64,000 nt of DNA from Muricoccus pecuniae (GTDB lineage: Bacteria; Pseudomonadota; Alphaproteobacteria; Acetobacterales; Acetobacteraceae): assembly GCF_014199205.1 (NCBI RefSeq), contig NZ_JACIJD010000011.1:62001-126000 (forward strand). Direction: 5' to 3'. The position numbers were made by a program, and so were the translations under genes. The stretch's first letter is position 1. Each line of letters opens with the position of its first letter. Positions 16,407 through 24,699 of the stretch are shown piece after piece. Under the pieces are notes generated by a model. It was not told where the DNA came from. It ran no database searches and saw nothing but the letters and a program-made list of their open reading frames with translations.

Positions 16407-16694
16407 TCATGCCCCCGCGCGCCAGTCGAAGGCCAGCTCCTCCCGATGGCCGAAGCGCTGGAGGTGGTCGGCCACCACCTGCTGGAAGCGGTCCATGTCC
16501 GCGTCCTCCGCCCCCGCCAGCCGGACCAGGAGCTGCTCGGGCGTGGCGGTCAGGCGGCACTCCCCCGCGGGGAGGCGGATGAGGGCCTCTTCGGGCGTGA
16601 ACTCGACGGGGAACTTGTGGGCCCAGTGCTTGGCGAGCTGCTGGAGGTAGCGGCTGGCATGGGCGGTGGCGACGGTGGCTTCGGACTTCTTCAT
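16407..16694 (-). CDS. DUF2218 domain protein
   Basis: 95 residues, the full DUF2218 length. The conserved order is present: ATAHASRYLQQLAKHWAHKF at the N-terminus, then E-F-x-P and a short strand with GECRLTA. A strand LLVRLAG, a helix FQQVVADHLQRFGHRE and a terminal LAFDW complete it. The family is small and cytoplasmic, often found beside iron-uptake or siderophore genes in other bacteria, and has no proven function. Here its neighbours are two GTPases, so the usual iron context is absent. The upstream gap to the next minus gene is 65 bases. Confidence 0.88.
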   Translation of the reverse strand: MKKSEATVATAHASRYLQQLAKHWAHKFPVEFTPEEALIRLPAGECRLTATPEQLLVRLAGAEDADMDRFQQVVADHLQRFGHREELAFDWRAGA

Positions 16695-16759
16695 GCCGGG
16701 AGGATGGGGAACGGAGGTCTTGAATGCAACTCACTCGCAGTTGAGGCCTTCCTGCTCGA

Positions 16760-17437
16760 TCAGCTTCCCACCACCTGTTCCCGCCGGGCACCCGTGAGGA
16801 AGGGCAGGGAGGCCTCCCACAGCGCCGCCACCCCATGCGCGGGCATGAGCACCGCCCCGCCCTCCCCGCGCAGCGCGAGGGTGTTCACGGGGAAGACCGG
16901 CGCCTCCCCCATCACGGCGGCGATGCGCGCCCGCAGCCGGGAATGCGAATCCGGCCCCGGCTCCGCATGGGTGAGCACGACGAGGTAGGGGATCGACCGC
17001 TGCCGCAGCGCCTCGGCCAGGGCCGCCAGCGTGCCCTCGCCCGCGAAGGCGCGGCCGCTCTCGGCGTTCATCACGAGCCAGACGAGATGCGGGTGGCGGG
17101 ACGGCCCGCCCTCGGCGAGCGCCGCCTCGAAGGCGGCCACCTGCCCGGCGCTCTCGGCCGCCTCCAGCCCGCGCGTGTCGCCGATGGCGACGGGGAGGGA
17201 GGCGTCCTGCCCGTACCAGGCCGTTCCCTCCGTCACCGGCGCGCCGGCGCCCGAGGGGGCGGTGCCCTCGCCCAGCAGGGCGTTCACCAGCGCGCTCTTC
17301 CCCGCCCCGGTCGGGCCGATGAGCAGCAGCCGCGCGCGGCCGGCCACCCAGTCCGGCTGCGCTTCCCCCTTGGAACGGAAAAGGCCCGGGACGGCGCCGC
17401 GAAGCGCCTCCCGGGCCCGGTCCAGGAACCCAGCCAT
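16760..17437 (-). CDS. Small GTPase related to the GTPase at 14.2-15.6 kb
   Basis: 225 residues. The G domain has P-loop GPTGAGKS (41-48), GAPVTEGTAWY as a switch region, DTRG (87-90), a hydrophobic LVWLVMNAESGRA strand and a divergent G4 motif, THAE (156-159). These match the neighbouring larger GTPase in order and wording (GAPVS ... SWY, DTRGLE, WLVIDA, VVLT), so the two are paralogs. This copy lacks the long N-terminal region and the hydrophobic C-terminal third. The start lies ten bases after the dctM stop, so it may be transcribed with the TRAP transporter genes. Confidence 0.82.
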   Translation of the reverse strand: MAGFLDRAREALRGAVPGLFRSKGEAQPDWVAGRARLLLIGPTGAGKSALVNALLGEGTAPSGAGAPVTEGTAWYGQDASLPVAIGDTRGLEAAESAGQVAAFEAALAEGGPSRHPHLVWLVMNAESGRAFAGEGTLAALAEALRQRSIPYLVVLTHAEPGPDSHSRLRARIAAVMGEAPVFPVNTLALRGEGGAVLMPAHGVAALWEASLPFLTGARREQVVGS

Positions 17438-17447
17438 CAGGGGCCCG

Positions 17448-18857
17448 TCAGTTGAAGGTGATGGGCGGCGCGTCCTCGCCCATGTCGGGCATGGGAACCT
17501 CGATCTGGACGCTGTTCGGGTCCACGCCGGTGCCCCTGTCGATCCAGTAGGTCACGCTCTCCGGCCAGAGGATCACCACGCCCACCAGCACGACCTGCAG
17601 CAGCAGCCAGGGGATGGCGCCCCAGTAGATGTCGCGCGACAGCACGCTCTTGGGCGCGATGCCGCGGAGGTAGAAGAGCGCGAAGCCGAAGGGCGGGTGC
17701 ATGAAGCTCGTTTGCAGGTTGATGCAGAGCAGCACGCCGAACCAGACGAGATCGATGCCGAGCTTGGCCGCCACCGGCGCCAGCAGCGGCACGATGATGA
17801 AGGCGATCTCGAAGAAGTCGAGGAAGAAGGCGAGGAAGAAGACGAAGATGTTGACGAAGATGAGGAAGCCGAGCTGCCCGCCCGGCACGCCGGACATCAG
17901 GTGCTCCAGCCAGATCCCGCCATCCACGCCCTGGAAGACGAGGGAGAAGACGGTCGCGCCGAGCAGGATGAAGATCACCATGGCGGTGATCCGCATCGTG
18001 TTGCCCATGGCCTCCCGCAGCAGCTTCCAGGAGTAGCGGCCGTTCAGCACGGCCAGCCCCACCGCGCCCACCGCGCCCATGGCGCCCGCCTCCGTCGGCG
18101 TGGCCAGCCCCATGAAGATCGTGCCGAGCACGAGGAAGATGAGGACGATGGAGGGCACCATGCCCTTGGCCACGCGCCAGATCAGCGGCCAGCCGCGCGT
18201 GCCCAGCGCCTCGTCCGGCAGGGGCGGAACCTTGTGGGGCGCGAAGATGGAGACGCCCACGATGAAGAGGATGAACAGGACGATCTGCAGGATGGAGGGC
18301 CCGATCGCCCCCGCATACATGTCGCCCACCGAGCGCCCGAGCTGGTCGCCCAGCACGATGAGCACCAGCGACGGCGGGATGAGCTGCGTGATGGTGCCAG
18401 ACGCCGCGATCACCCCCGTCGCGATCCGCATGTCGTAGCCGTACTTGATCATGATGGGCAGGGAGATCATGCCCATCGCGATGACGGAGGCCGCGACCGT
18501 GCCGGTGATGGCCCCGAGCACCGCGCCGACCAGGATCACCGCATAGGCGAGGCCGCCCGGGATCTTGCCGAAGAGCTGCCCCGTGCCTTCCAGCAGGTCC
18601 TCCGCCAGCCCGCAGCGCTCTAGGATCGCGCCCATCAGGGTGAAGAAGGGGATGGAGAGCAGCAGGTCGTTCGACAGCGTGCCGAAGACGCGCAGCGGCA
18701 GGTTGCCGAGATAGGCCGTGGTGAAGAAGCCCAGCTCGATGGAGATGAAGCCGAAGAACAGCCCCACCGCGGCCAGGGAGAAGGCCACGGGGAAGCCGAG
18801 CAGAAGGAAGACCACCAGCCCGCCGAACATCAGCGGGGGCATCACATCCTCGGTCAT
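17448..18857 (-). CDS. dctM: TRAP transporter large permease subunit (DctM)
   Basis: 469 residues with about twelve to thirteen membrane segments, the elevator subunit of a sodium-driven TRAP transporter. Typical blocks are LLLGFPVAFSLAAVGLFFG near the N-terminus, SIPFFTLMGAILERCGLAED, GTITQLIPPSLVLIVLGDQ and PTEAGAMGAVGAVGLA. The end contains FMHPPFGFALFYLRGIAP, a signature of the large-permease class that works with TakP-like binding proteins. It follows dctQ by 30 bases and dctP upstream, so all three components are in one operon. Confidence 0.95.
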   Translation of the reverse strand: MTEDVMPPLMFGGLVVFLLLGFPVAFSLAAVGLFFGFISIELGFFTTAYLGNLPLRVFGTLSNDLLLSIPFFTLMGAILERCGLAEDLLEGTGQLFGKIPGGLAYAVILVGAVLGAITGTVAASVIAMGMISLPIMIKYGYDMRIATGVIAASGTITQLIPPSLVLIVLGDQLGRSVGDMYAGAIGPSILQIVLFILFIVGVSIFAPHKVPPLPDEALGTRGWPLIWRVAKGMVPSIVLIFLVLGTIFMGLATPTEAGAMGAVGAVGLAVLNGRYSWKLLREAMGNTMRITAMVIFILLGATVFSLVFQGVDGGIWLEHLMSGVPGGQLGFLIFVNIFVFFLAFFLDFFEIAFIIVPLLAPVAAKLGIDLVWFGVLLCINLQTSFMHPPFGFALFYLRGIAPKSVLSRDIYWGAIPWLLLQVVLVGVVILWPESVTYWIDRGTGVDPNSVQIEVPMPDMGEDAPPITFN

Positions 18858-18887
18858 GGGAAGTCCTGTCCGGTCGTCGTCAGAGGG

Positions 18888-19442
18888 TTACTGGAGAGGT
18901 CGCTCATAGGCGACGACCGCCTCGCTCTCGGGCCGCAGGCCGCGCAGCAGCGCGATGCGCTTGATGAGCTCGGAGATGCCCTGCAGCGCGATGAGCGCGA
19001 AGCCCACGGGAAGGATCAGCTTCACGGGCCAGCGGATGAGCCCGCCCGCGTTCTGGCTCGTCTCGCCGCGCTGCCAGCTGTCGAGGAAGAAGGGCCAGGT
19101 CATCCAGGCCAGCAGGATCATGGCCGGCAGGAGGAAGACGATGATGCCCAGGATGTCCACCCAGAGCCGCATCCGCTCGGACATGTTGCCGTAAAGGATG
19201 TCCACGCGCACGTGCTCGTTGCGGAAGAGGGTGTAGCTCGCCCCCAGCATGACCATGCCGGCGAAGAGGTACCACTGCACCTCCAGCCAGGCGTTGGACG
19301 AGTAGGAGATGCCGTAGCGGACGAAGGCGTTGCCGGCGCTGATGGCGCAGGCGGCCAGCGTCATCCAGTCGGCCAGCCAGCCGACCCGGGTGTTGATGTC
19401 ATCCACGACCCGGCTGAAGGCGAGCAGGGGCTTCATCGTCAT
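18888..19442 (-). CDS. dctQ: TRAP transporter small permease subunit (DctQ)
   Basis: 184 residues with four membrane helices, as expected for DctQ. Key features are NAFVRYGISYSSNAWLEVQW after the first helix, then AGMVMLGASYTLFRNEHVRV, the conserved helix-end block, and DILYGNMSERMRLWVDILG. The last helix is LILPVGFALIALQGISELI. DctQ supports the large subunit and contacts the binding protein. Two nearby ATG codons (19442 and 19436) could start it. It sits between dctP and dctM with gaps of 19 and 30 bases. Confidence 0.93.
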   Translation of the reverse strand: MTMKPLLAFSRVVDDINTRVGWLADWMTLAACAISAGNAFVRYGISYSSNAWLEVQWYLFAGMVMLGASYTLFRNEHVRVDILYGNMSERMRLWVDILGIIVFLLPAMILLAWMTWPFFLDSWQRGETSQNAGGLIRWPVKLILPVGFALIALQGISELIKRIALLRGLRPESEAVVAYERPLQ

Positions 19443-19461
19443 TCCAATCCTTCGGGGCCGC

Positions 19462-20598
19462 TCAGCGACGGGGCTGCGCGGCCTGCTGCTGCTCCTGCGC
19501 CTGCATCAGGTACACGAAGCTGTCGTAGGAATTCTCCGCCACCCGGAACCACTGGAGCTGGGTGTCGCGGAAGGCCTTGAAGTGGTCATAGACCTTCTTG
19601 AAGCGCGGGTTCGTCGCCGCCGTCTCGTCGTAGAGCTCGAAAGTGGCGCGGTAGCAGGCCTGCATCACCTCGCGCGGGAAGGCGCGGAGCTGCGTGCCGG
19701 CGGCGAGCAGGCGGCGTAGGGCCTGCGGGTTCTGCGCGTCGTACTTGGCGATCGTCTCGATGGTGGCGTCGCGGCAGGCGCTCAGCAGCGCCTCCTTGTA
19801 GAGGGGCGGCAGCTCGTCATACTTCGCCTTGTTGACGTGCACGGACAGGTTGAGCCCGCCCTCCCACCAGCCGGGGTAGTAGTAGTAGGGCGCGACGCGG
19901 TTGAAGCCGAGCTTCTCGTCGTCATACGGGCCGATCCACTCGGCGGCGTCGATCGTGCCGCGCTCGAGCGAGGCGTAGATGTCGCCGCCCGCGATCTGCT
20001 GCGGCACGGAGCCGAGCTTCTGGATGACGTTCCCGGCGAAGCCGCCGATCCGCATCTTCAGCCCCTTGAGGTCGTCGACCGTGCGGATCTCCTTGCGGAA
20101 CCAGCCGCCCATCTGGGCGCCCGTGTTGCCGGCCTGGAGGGAGACGATGTTGTAGCTCTCGAAGAACTCGCGCATCACCTCGGCGCCGCCGCCGGCGTTG
20201 AGCCAAGCGTTGAGCTGGCGGAAGTTCATGCCGAAGGGCACGGTGCCGTCGAAGGCGAAGGTCGGGTCCTTGCCGACGAAGTAGTAGGAGGCGGTGTGGG
20301 AGCACTCGATCGTGCCCTGCTGCACGGCGTCCACCGTGCCGAAGGCGGGCACGATCTCGCCGGCGGCGAACATGCGGATCTGGAACTTGCCGTCCGTCAG
20401 CGCGGCGACGCGCTTCGCGACGATCTCCCCCGCGCCGTAGATCGTGTCCAGGCTCTTGGGGAAGGAGGAGGCGCAGCGCCAGCGCAGCTCGGGCGCGGAC
20501 TGGGCGATGGCGGGCGCGGCAAGCGTGGTGGCCGCGGCTGCGGCCAGCGGCGCACCCGCGACGAATCGGCGACGGTTCATCGGATGTTCGGCTCCCAT
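19462..20598 (-). CDS. dctP: TRAP transporter substrate-binding protein, 2-oxoacid (TakP) type
   Basis: 378 residues. A twin-arginine-like or Sec signal (MNRRRFVAGAPLAAAAATTL, cleavage near APAIAQS) precedes a DctP fold. The blocks WRCASSFPKSLDTIYGAGE, DAAEWIGPYDDEKLGFNRV and YYYYPGWWEGGLNLSVHVN are those of binding proteins for 2-oxoacids/monocarboxylates (TakP-like). The likely substrate is therefore a 2-oxo or hydroxy acid, from family resemblance only. The ATG at 20598 has AAGGGGG upstream; the ATG at 20580 (MNRRRF) is an alternative. It is the first gene of the dctPQM operon. Confidence 0.93.
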   Translation of the reverse strand: MGAEHPMNRRRFVAGAPLAAAAATTLAAPAIAQSAPELRWRCASSFPKSLDTIYGAGEIVAKRVAALTDGKFQIRMFAAGEIVPAFGTVDAVQQGTIECSHTASYYFVGKDPTFAFDGTVPFGMNFRQLNAWLNAGGGAEVMREFFESYNIVSLQAGNTGAQMGGWFRKEIRTVDDLKGLKMRIGGFAGNVIQKLGSVPQQIAGGDIYASLERGTIDAAEWIGPYDDEKLGFNRVAPYYYYPGWWEGGLNLSVHVNKAKYDELPPLYKEALLSACRDATIETIAKYDAQNPQALRRLLAAGTQLRAFPREVMQACYRATFELYDETAATNPRFKKVYDHFKAFRDTQLQWFRVAENSYDSFVYLMQAQEQQQAAQPRR

Positions 20599-20795
20599 GA
20601 CGCCCCCTTGGATCCGGGCGTTCCCGTTCGCCATTAATCCCGGGGGAGGCCTCTGCCTAGAGAGGATCGTTGCGCCCCGGCCCCTCGGCCCGGGCCGGCG
20701 GACCGCTCCGTTCACCATTCCTTCACTCCGGCACCGGAATGCTTGGCCTGCCGGAAGAACCGGCACGCTCTCAGGAAAAGAACCGGACAGTCCCC
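20599..20795. promoter_or_regulatory. Intergenic region upstream of dctPQM
   Basis: 197 bases between dctP (minus) and a small plus-strand frame. It must hold the dctPQM promoter. CATTCC (20716-20721) and GGAATG (20736-20741) form an inverted repeat with a 14-base spacer, a possible operator. No clear -35/-10 pair was identified. Confidence 0.3.
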
Positions 20796-21014
20796 ATGCC
20801 CTCCCCCAGCCCCCTCCCGGCCGCGCCCCGCATCCTCCGCCCCGTCCATTCCGCCGTCCTGCTGGAAGGCCCGGCCGGAGTCGCCCTGCACCTCCACGGG
20901 GTGGACGGCGCCATCACCCAGGTGCCGCTGACCCTCTCCGCCCTGCGCGAGATCGCCGCCCTGGCCGGGGTCGCGGGGGAGGCGGCCACGCAGGACGCCG
21001 CGCCGGCGCGCTGA
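20796..21014 (+). CDS. Small hypothetical protein
   Basis: 72 residues, read from an ATG without a strong Shine-Dalgarno. The middle looks like real protein, with alternating strands and a helix (HSAVLLEGPAGVALHLHGVD, then PLTLSALREIAALAGVAG). Both ends are low complexity (Pro/Ala-rich). It is convergent with the last gene of the chemosensory cluster, ten bases away. I do not recognise a family. The case rests on strand-helix character and the lack of a better frame in this interval, so it could be spurious. Confidence 0.45.
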   Translation: MPSPSPLPAAPRILRPVHSAVLLEGPAGVALHLHGVDGAITQVPLTLSALREIAALAGVAGEAATQDAAPAR

Positions 21015-21024
21015 GCGCCGCGCC

Positions 21025-22920
21025 TTAGCCGAGCAGCGCCGCGACCCGCTTCGCCAGTTCCGCCGGCTGGTACGGCTTGTGCAGGACATGGGTCTCGGGC
21101 GGGATGGCCGTCAGCTCCGCATAGCCCGTCACGATCAGCACCGGCAGGCCGGGCCGCATGGCCCGCACGCGCTCGGACAGCTCGGCGCCCGTCATGTGCG
21201 GCATGGCGAAATCCGCCACCACCAGCCGCACGCCGGGATCGCCCTCCAGCGCCCGCAGGGCCGAGGGGCCGTCCGCCGCCTCCACTGTCTCGTGGCCGAG
21301 ATCGGCCAGGAAGCCCGCCGTCACCTCCCGCACCGTGGGATCGTCGTCCACCACCAGCACGCGCACGCCGCGCCGCGCCACGGGGGGCTCGCCGCTCTGG
21401 CCGGGGCTCCGCGGCGCCTCCGCCCCGCCGCGGGGGAGGTAGAGACTGACCGTCGTGCCCGCGCCGGGCGCGCTCTCGATCGTCATCCCGCCGCCGCACT
21501 GCTGCACCAGCCCGTAGACCATGGGCAGGCCCAGCCCGGTGCCCTTGCCGACCTCCTTCGTCGTGAAGAAGGGCTCGCAGACGCGGGCCAGCACCTCGGG
21601 CGTCATGCCCACGCCCGAATCGGCGACGGTGACGCGGACATAGTCCCCCGCCGGCAGGTCCGGCACGCTGTCCGCCGCCACCCTCACCGCTTCCGTCGAG
21701 AGGGTGATGGTCCCGCCCGACGGCATGGCGTCACGGGCGTTGATGCAGAGGTTGAGGAGGGCCAGCTCGAGCTGGCCGGGATCGACCACCGCTGTGTCGG
21801 GCGCCGCGCCCAGCTCCCGCCGGATGGTGACGAGCCCGTCGGTGGGGCCGCCCAGGCTGCGCGCCAGCAGGTCGTCCATGCCGAGGATGAGGCCGTTCAC
21901 CGGGACGGCCCGCAGCGCCAGCTCGTTCTGCCGGGAGAAGGCGAGCAGCCGCCGGGTCAGCGCCGATCCGCGCTCGGCCGCCATGCCCGCGTTCCGCAGC
22001 AGCCGCTGCAGCGCCGGCTGCTCCCCCACCAGGCGCCGCTCCGCGAGCTGCAGGCTGCCGAGGATGGCGGTGAGGAGGTTGTTGAAGTCGTGGGCGACGC
22101 CGCCCGCCATGGTGCCGAGGGCCTGCATCTTGTCGGCCTGGCGCAGCCGCGCCTCCATCTGGCGCGCCTCCGTCACGTCCCGTCCGATGGTCACCAGCAC
22201 GCCGTTGCCCAGCGGCACGCGGCTCACCTGCACCCAGCGCGCGCCGCCCGGGCGTTCCTCCAACTCTGTCACGGCGCCCGAGGCGGCGGTGGCCTCGGCC
22301 CGGGCCAGCCGCGCCGCGGCCTCCCCGTCCAGGAACTCCGCCTCCCGCCGCCCGAGGCAGGCCTCGGCCCCGCGGCCCAGCGCCGCCGCCTTGGCCGCGT
22401 TCAGCCGGAGGAAGCGCCCCTCCGCGTCCTTGAAGGAGAGCTCGTCCGGCAGGTTCTCCAGCAGCCCCTGCATCAGGGCGCGCTCGGTCGCCAAGGCCTG
22501 GCGGAGGGCGTAGCGGTCCCCCGCCGCGCCGACCATGGCCAGCAGCCCCTCGGGCTCCCAGGGCTTGGCCGCGTAGCCCGCGATGCGGCCGCGATTCACC
22601 GCCCCCACCACCGCGTCCAGCTCGGCATAGCCCGTCAGGAGCAGGGCCTCGGCATCGGTATAGGCGCGCGCGCGCTCGAGGAAGACGTCGCCCGTCAGCC
22701 CCGGCATCCGCTGGTCCGAGAGGATGACGGCGGGTTGCAGCCCGCCGGCCAGCATGGCCAGCGCCTCCTCTGGCCGGGTGGTCGAGACGACCTCGAACCG
22801 CTCCTCCAGCAGGTCGGTCAGCGCGGTCAGGATTTCCGCCTCGTCGTCCACGAGGAGGATCGTGGCGCGCCCGCTGCCGGCCGTGGCCAGCCCGGGATCG
22901 AGGCTCCCGTCCGGGCTCAC
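21025..22920 (-). CDS. Hybrid histidine kinase REC-PAS-HisKA-HATPase-REC, end of chemosensory operon
   Basis: 631 residues with no membrane segment. An N-terminal receiver has DDE at 25-27, Asp69 (VILSDQRMPG) and Lys in AAKPWEP. A PAS domain follows (about 155-250, ending in TIGRDVTEARQ). The kinase core has LGTMAGGVAHDFNNLLTAIL with the phospho-His, then NLCINARDAM, DSGVGMTPE and GTGLGLPMVYGLVQQ. A C-terminal receiver has VVDDDPTVRE, an Asp in VVADFAMPHMTG and a Lys in LHKPYQP. It can thus receive phosphate at one end and pass it to its own second receiver at the other. The GTG start overlaps the stop of the upstream kinase (GTGA). It is the last gene of the cluster. Confidence 0.94.
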   Translation of the reverse strand: MSPDGSLDPGLATAGSGRATILLVDDEAEILTALTDLLEERFEVVSTTRPEEALAMLAGGLQPAVILSDQRMPGLTGDVFLERARAYTDAEALLLTGYAELDAVVGAVNRGRIAGYAAKPWEPEGLLAMVGAAGDRYALRQALATERALMQGLLENLPDELSFKDAEGRFLRLNAAKAAALGRGAEACLGRREAEFLDGEAAARLARAEATAASGAVTELEERPGGARWVQVSRVPLGNGVLVTIGRDVTEARQMEARLRQADKMQALGTMAGGVAHDFNNLLTAILGSLQLAERRLVGEQPALQRLLRNAGMAAERGSALTRRLLAFSRQNELALRAVPVNGLILGMDDLLARSLGGPTDGLVTIRRELGAAPDTAVVDPGQLELALLNLCINARDAMPSGGTITLSTEAVRVAADSVPDLPAGDYVRVTVADSGVGMTPEVLARVCEPFFTTKEVGKGTGLGLPMVYGLVQQCGGGMTIESAPGAGTTVSLYLPRGGAEAPRSPGQSGEPPVARRGVRVLVVDDDPTVREVTAGFLADLGHETVEAADGPSALRALEGDPGVRLVVADFAMPHMTGAELSERVRAMRPGLPVLIVTGYAELTAIPPETHVLHKPYQPAELAKRVAALLG

Positions 22921-24686
22921 GCCGCCTCTCCCACCGGCACGCGGATGGTGAAGCGCGCGCCGCCGTGGCCGTCCGCCCAGCGCGCGTCGTCCACCGCGAT
23001 GCCGCCCCGGTGGGCCTCCACCACGGCATAGGCGATGGACAGGCCGAGCCCGGTGCCCGCGCCGATGGGCTTGGTAGTGAAGAAGGGCTCGAAGATGCGC
23101 GCGCGGATGGCCTCCGGCACGCCCGGTCCGGTATCGGACACCTCGATCACGTAATCCCCCGCCTCCAGCCGCGTGGCGACGCGGATGCGCCCCGTCCCCT
23201 CGATCGCGTCGGCCGCGTTGCCGACGATGTTCATCACCACCTGGTTCAGCAGGGCCGGCGAGCAGTGCAGCACGCGGGGCGCGGCGAGCGCCTGTTCCAC
23301 CACGATACGGTCCGACAGCTTGTGCGTCAGCAGCACGAGCACCGTGCCGATCGCCTCAGGCACGTTCACCTCCTGCGCCCCGCCCTCCTCCAGCCGGGAG
23401 AACTTGCGGAGGTTCTGCACGAGTTCCTGGATGCGGCGAAGGCCCAGGGTCATGGATTCCGACCGGGCCAGGGCCTTGGACACCGCCCGCTCCGCATCGG
23501 CATCGCCCGCCACGCGCGGCGCGACCTGCCCGAGCAGGCGGGTGACGGTGCCCTGATGCGCCAGGATGAAGGCGAGGGGGTTGTTGATCTCGTGCGCGAT
23601 CCCGGCCACCAGCTCGCCCAGCGAGGCCATCTTCGCGGCCTGCACCAGCTTGCCCTGGGTGTCGCGCAGGGCGTGGTTGGTCGATTCCAGCTCCGCATTC
23701 GCCCGCTCCAGCGCGCCGGAGAGGGCGGCGCGGGCCTCGGCGGAGGCGGCCTCGGCGCGGGCGCGCTCCACCTCGCGCAGCCGGTCGCGCATCGCGCCCT
23801 CGATCCGGCGGTTCTCCTCGCGCAGCAGCTTGCGGCGCACCAGCGCGCGCACGCGCAGCCGGATGGCCTCCGCCCCGGCCTCGGCGGGCAGCACGTCGTC
23901 CGCCCCGGCCTCGAAGGCGTCGGCGGGCGTCGCCAGGCTGCCCTGGAGCGCGACGATGCGGAAGTCGCCGCGCCCGTCCGTCGCGCGGGCGCGCAGCGCG
24001 TCGAGCCGGCGGCAGAGGGCCAGGCCTTCGGGCCCGAGGCCGGCGAGGTTCACCAGCACCCCGTCCCAGGCCTCCCCCGCCTCGCCCTCGGCGCGGGCGG
24101 CGACGGCCTCGGCCTCCTTGCTGTCCACCGCCTCCACGCTGTCCCCGTCCCCGGCGAGGAGGGAGAGGAGCCAGAGCCGGTGGGTCGGGCTGTCGTCCAC
24201 CAGGAGGAGCCGCGCCCGGCGGAAGCCGGCGCCGGGGGAGTCCGGCATCGCCTCCCCGTCCGAGGTGCTGCGGCGCAGCAGCGCGCGCAGGCGCAGCAGG
24301 ATCAGCTCCCGCCCCGCCGATTTCGGGGCATAGGCGTCGGCGCCGCTCTCCAGCCCCTGGCGCTCGAGATCCGCCCCCTGGGCCCCGCCCTGGGCATCGG
24401 TGAGCATCAGCACGGGAAGGGCGCGGGCGCGGACGTTCAGGCGGATGCGGCGCACCAGCTCGTCCCCGTTCATGCCGGGGAGGTGGTAGTCGGCGATCAC
24501 GAGGTCGGGCAGGGGGCCGTTCAGCCCGTCCAGCGCGGCCTCGGCCGTGCCGGCGCGGGTGACGGCGAAGCCCTCCGTCTCCAGCATGCGGCGGAGCTGG
24601 AGCGCCTGGGTCTCGGAATCCTCGACGAGAAGGATCCGCGGGGCCGCCCCGGGCGCTGGCCCCCGCCATGCCGTGCCGGTGCTCAA
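22917..24686 (-). CDS. Histidine kinase with two N-terminal receivers, the second degenerate
   Basis: 589 residues. Receiver 1 is intact: ED at 22-23, Asp66 (LVIADYHLPGMNG) and Lys122 (AYAPKSAG). Receiver 2 (about 158-285) keeps VDD at 163-165, but Asn213 stands where the phospho-Asp should be (GVLVNLAGLG), and the usual Lys position reads VLPAEAG. It is therefore probably a pseudo-receiver. A coiled coil (about 285-350) leads to the kinase core with LGELVAGIAHEINNPLAF (His365), then NIVGNAADAI, DTGPGVPEA and GTGLGLSIAYAVVEA. The architecture resembles CheS3 of Rhodospirillum centenum, a kinase controlled by a chemosensory array. The TTG start is 13 bases after the cheB stop. Confidence 0.92.
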   Translation of the reverse strand: MSTGTAWRGPAPGAAPRILLVEDSETQALQLRRMLETEGFAVTRAGTAEAALDGLNGPLPDLVIADYHLPGMNGDELVRRIRLNVRARALPVLMLTDAQGGAQGADLERQGLESGADAYAPKSAGRELILLRLRALLRRSTSDGEAMPDSPGAGFRRARLLLVDDSPTHRLWLLSLLAGDGDSVEAVDSKEAEAVAARAEGEAGEAWDGVLVNLAGLGPEGLALCRRLDALRARATDGRGDFRIVALQGSLATPADAFEAGADDVLPAEAGAEAIRLRVRALVRRKLLREENRRIEGAMRDRLREVERARAEAASAEARAALSGALERANAELESTNHALRDTQGKLVQAAKMASLGELVAGIAHEINNPLAFILAHQGTVTRLLGQVAPRVAGDADAERAVSKALARSESMTLGLRRIQELVQNLRKFSRLEEGGAQEVNVPEAIGTVLVLLTHKLSDRIVVEQALAAPRVLHCSPALLNQVVMNIVGNAADAIEGTGRIRVATRLEAGDYVIEVSDTGPGVPEAIRARIFEPFFTTKPIGAGTGLGLSIAYAVVEAHRGGIAVDDARWADGHGGARFTIRVPVGEAA

Positions 24687-24699
24687 GGAGGGCTCGCCT

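Noticed and set aside
13373-16582. Very long open frame (over 1,000 codons) on the plus strand across the GTPase region
   Set aside because: It is rich in Arg, Gly, Pro and Ala, has no recognisable domain and runs antisense to, or out of frame with, well-supported genes. Long shadow frames are expected in DNA this GC-rich.
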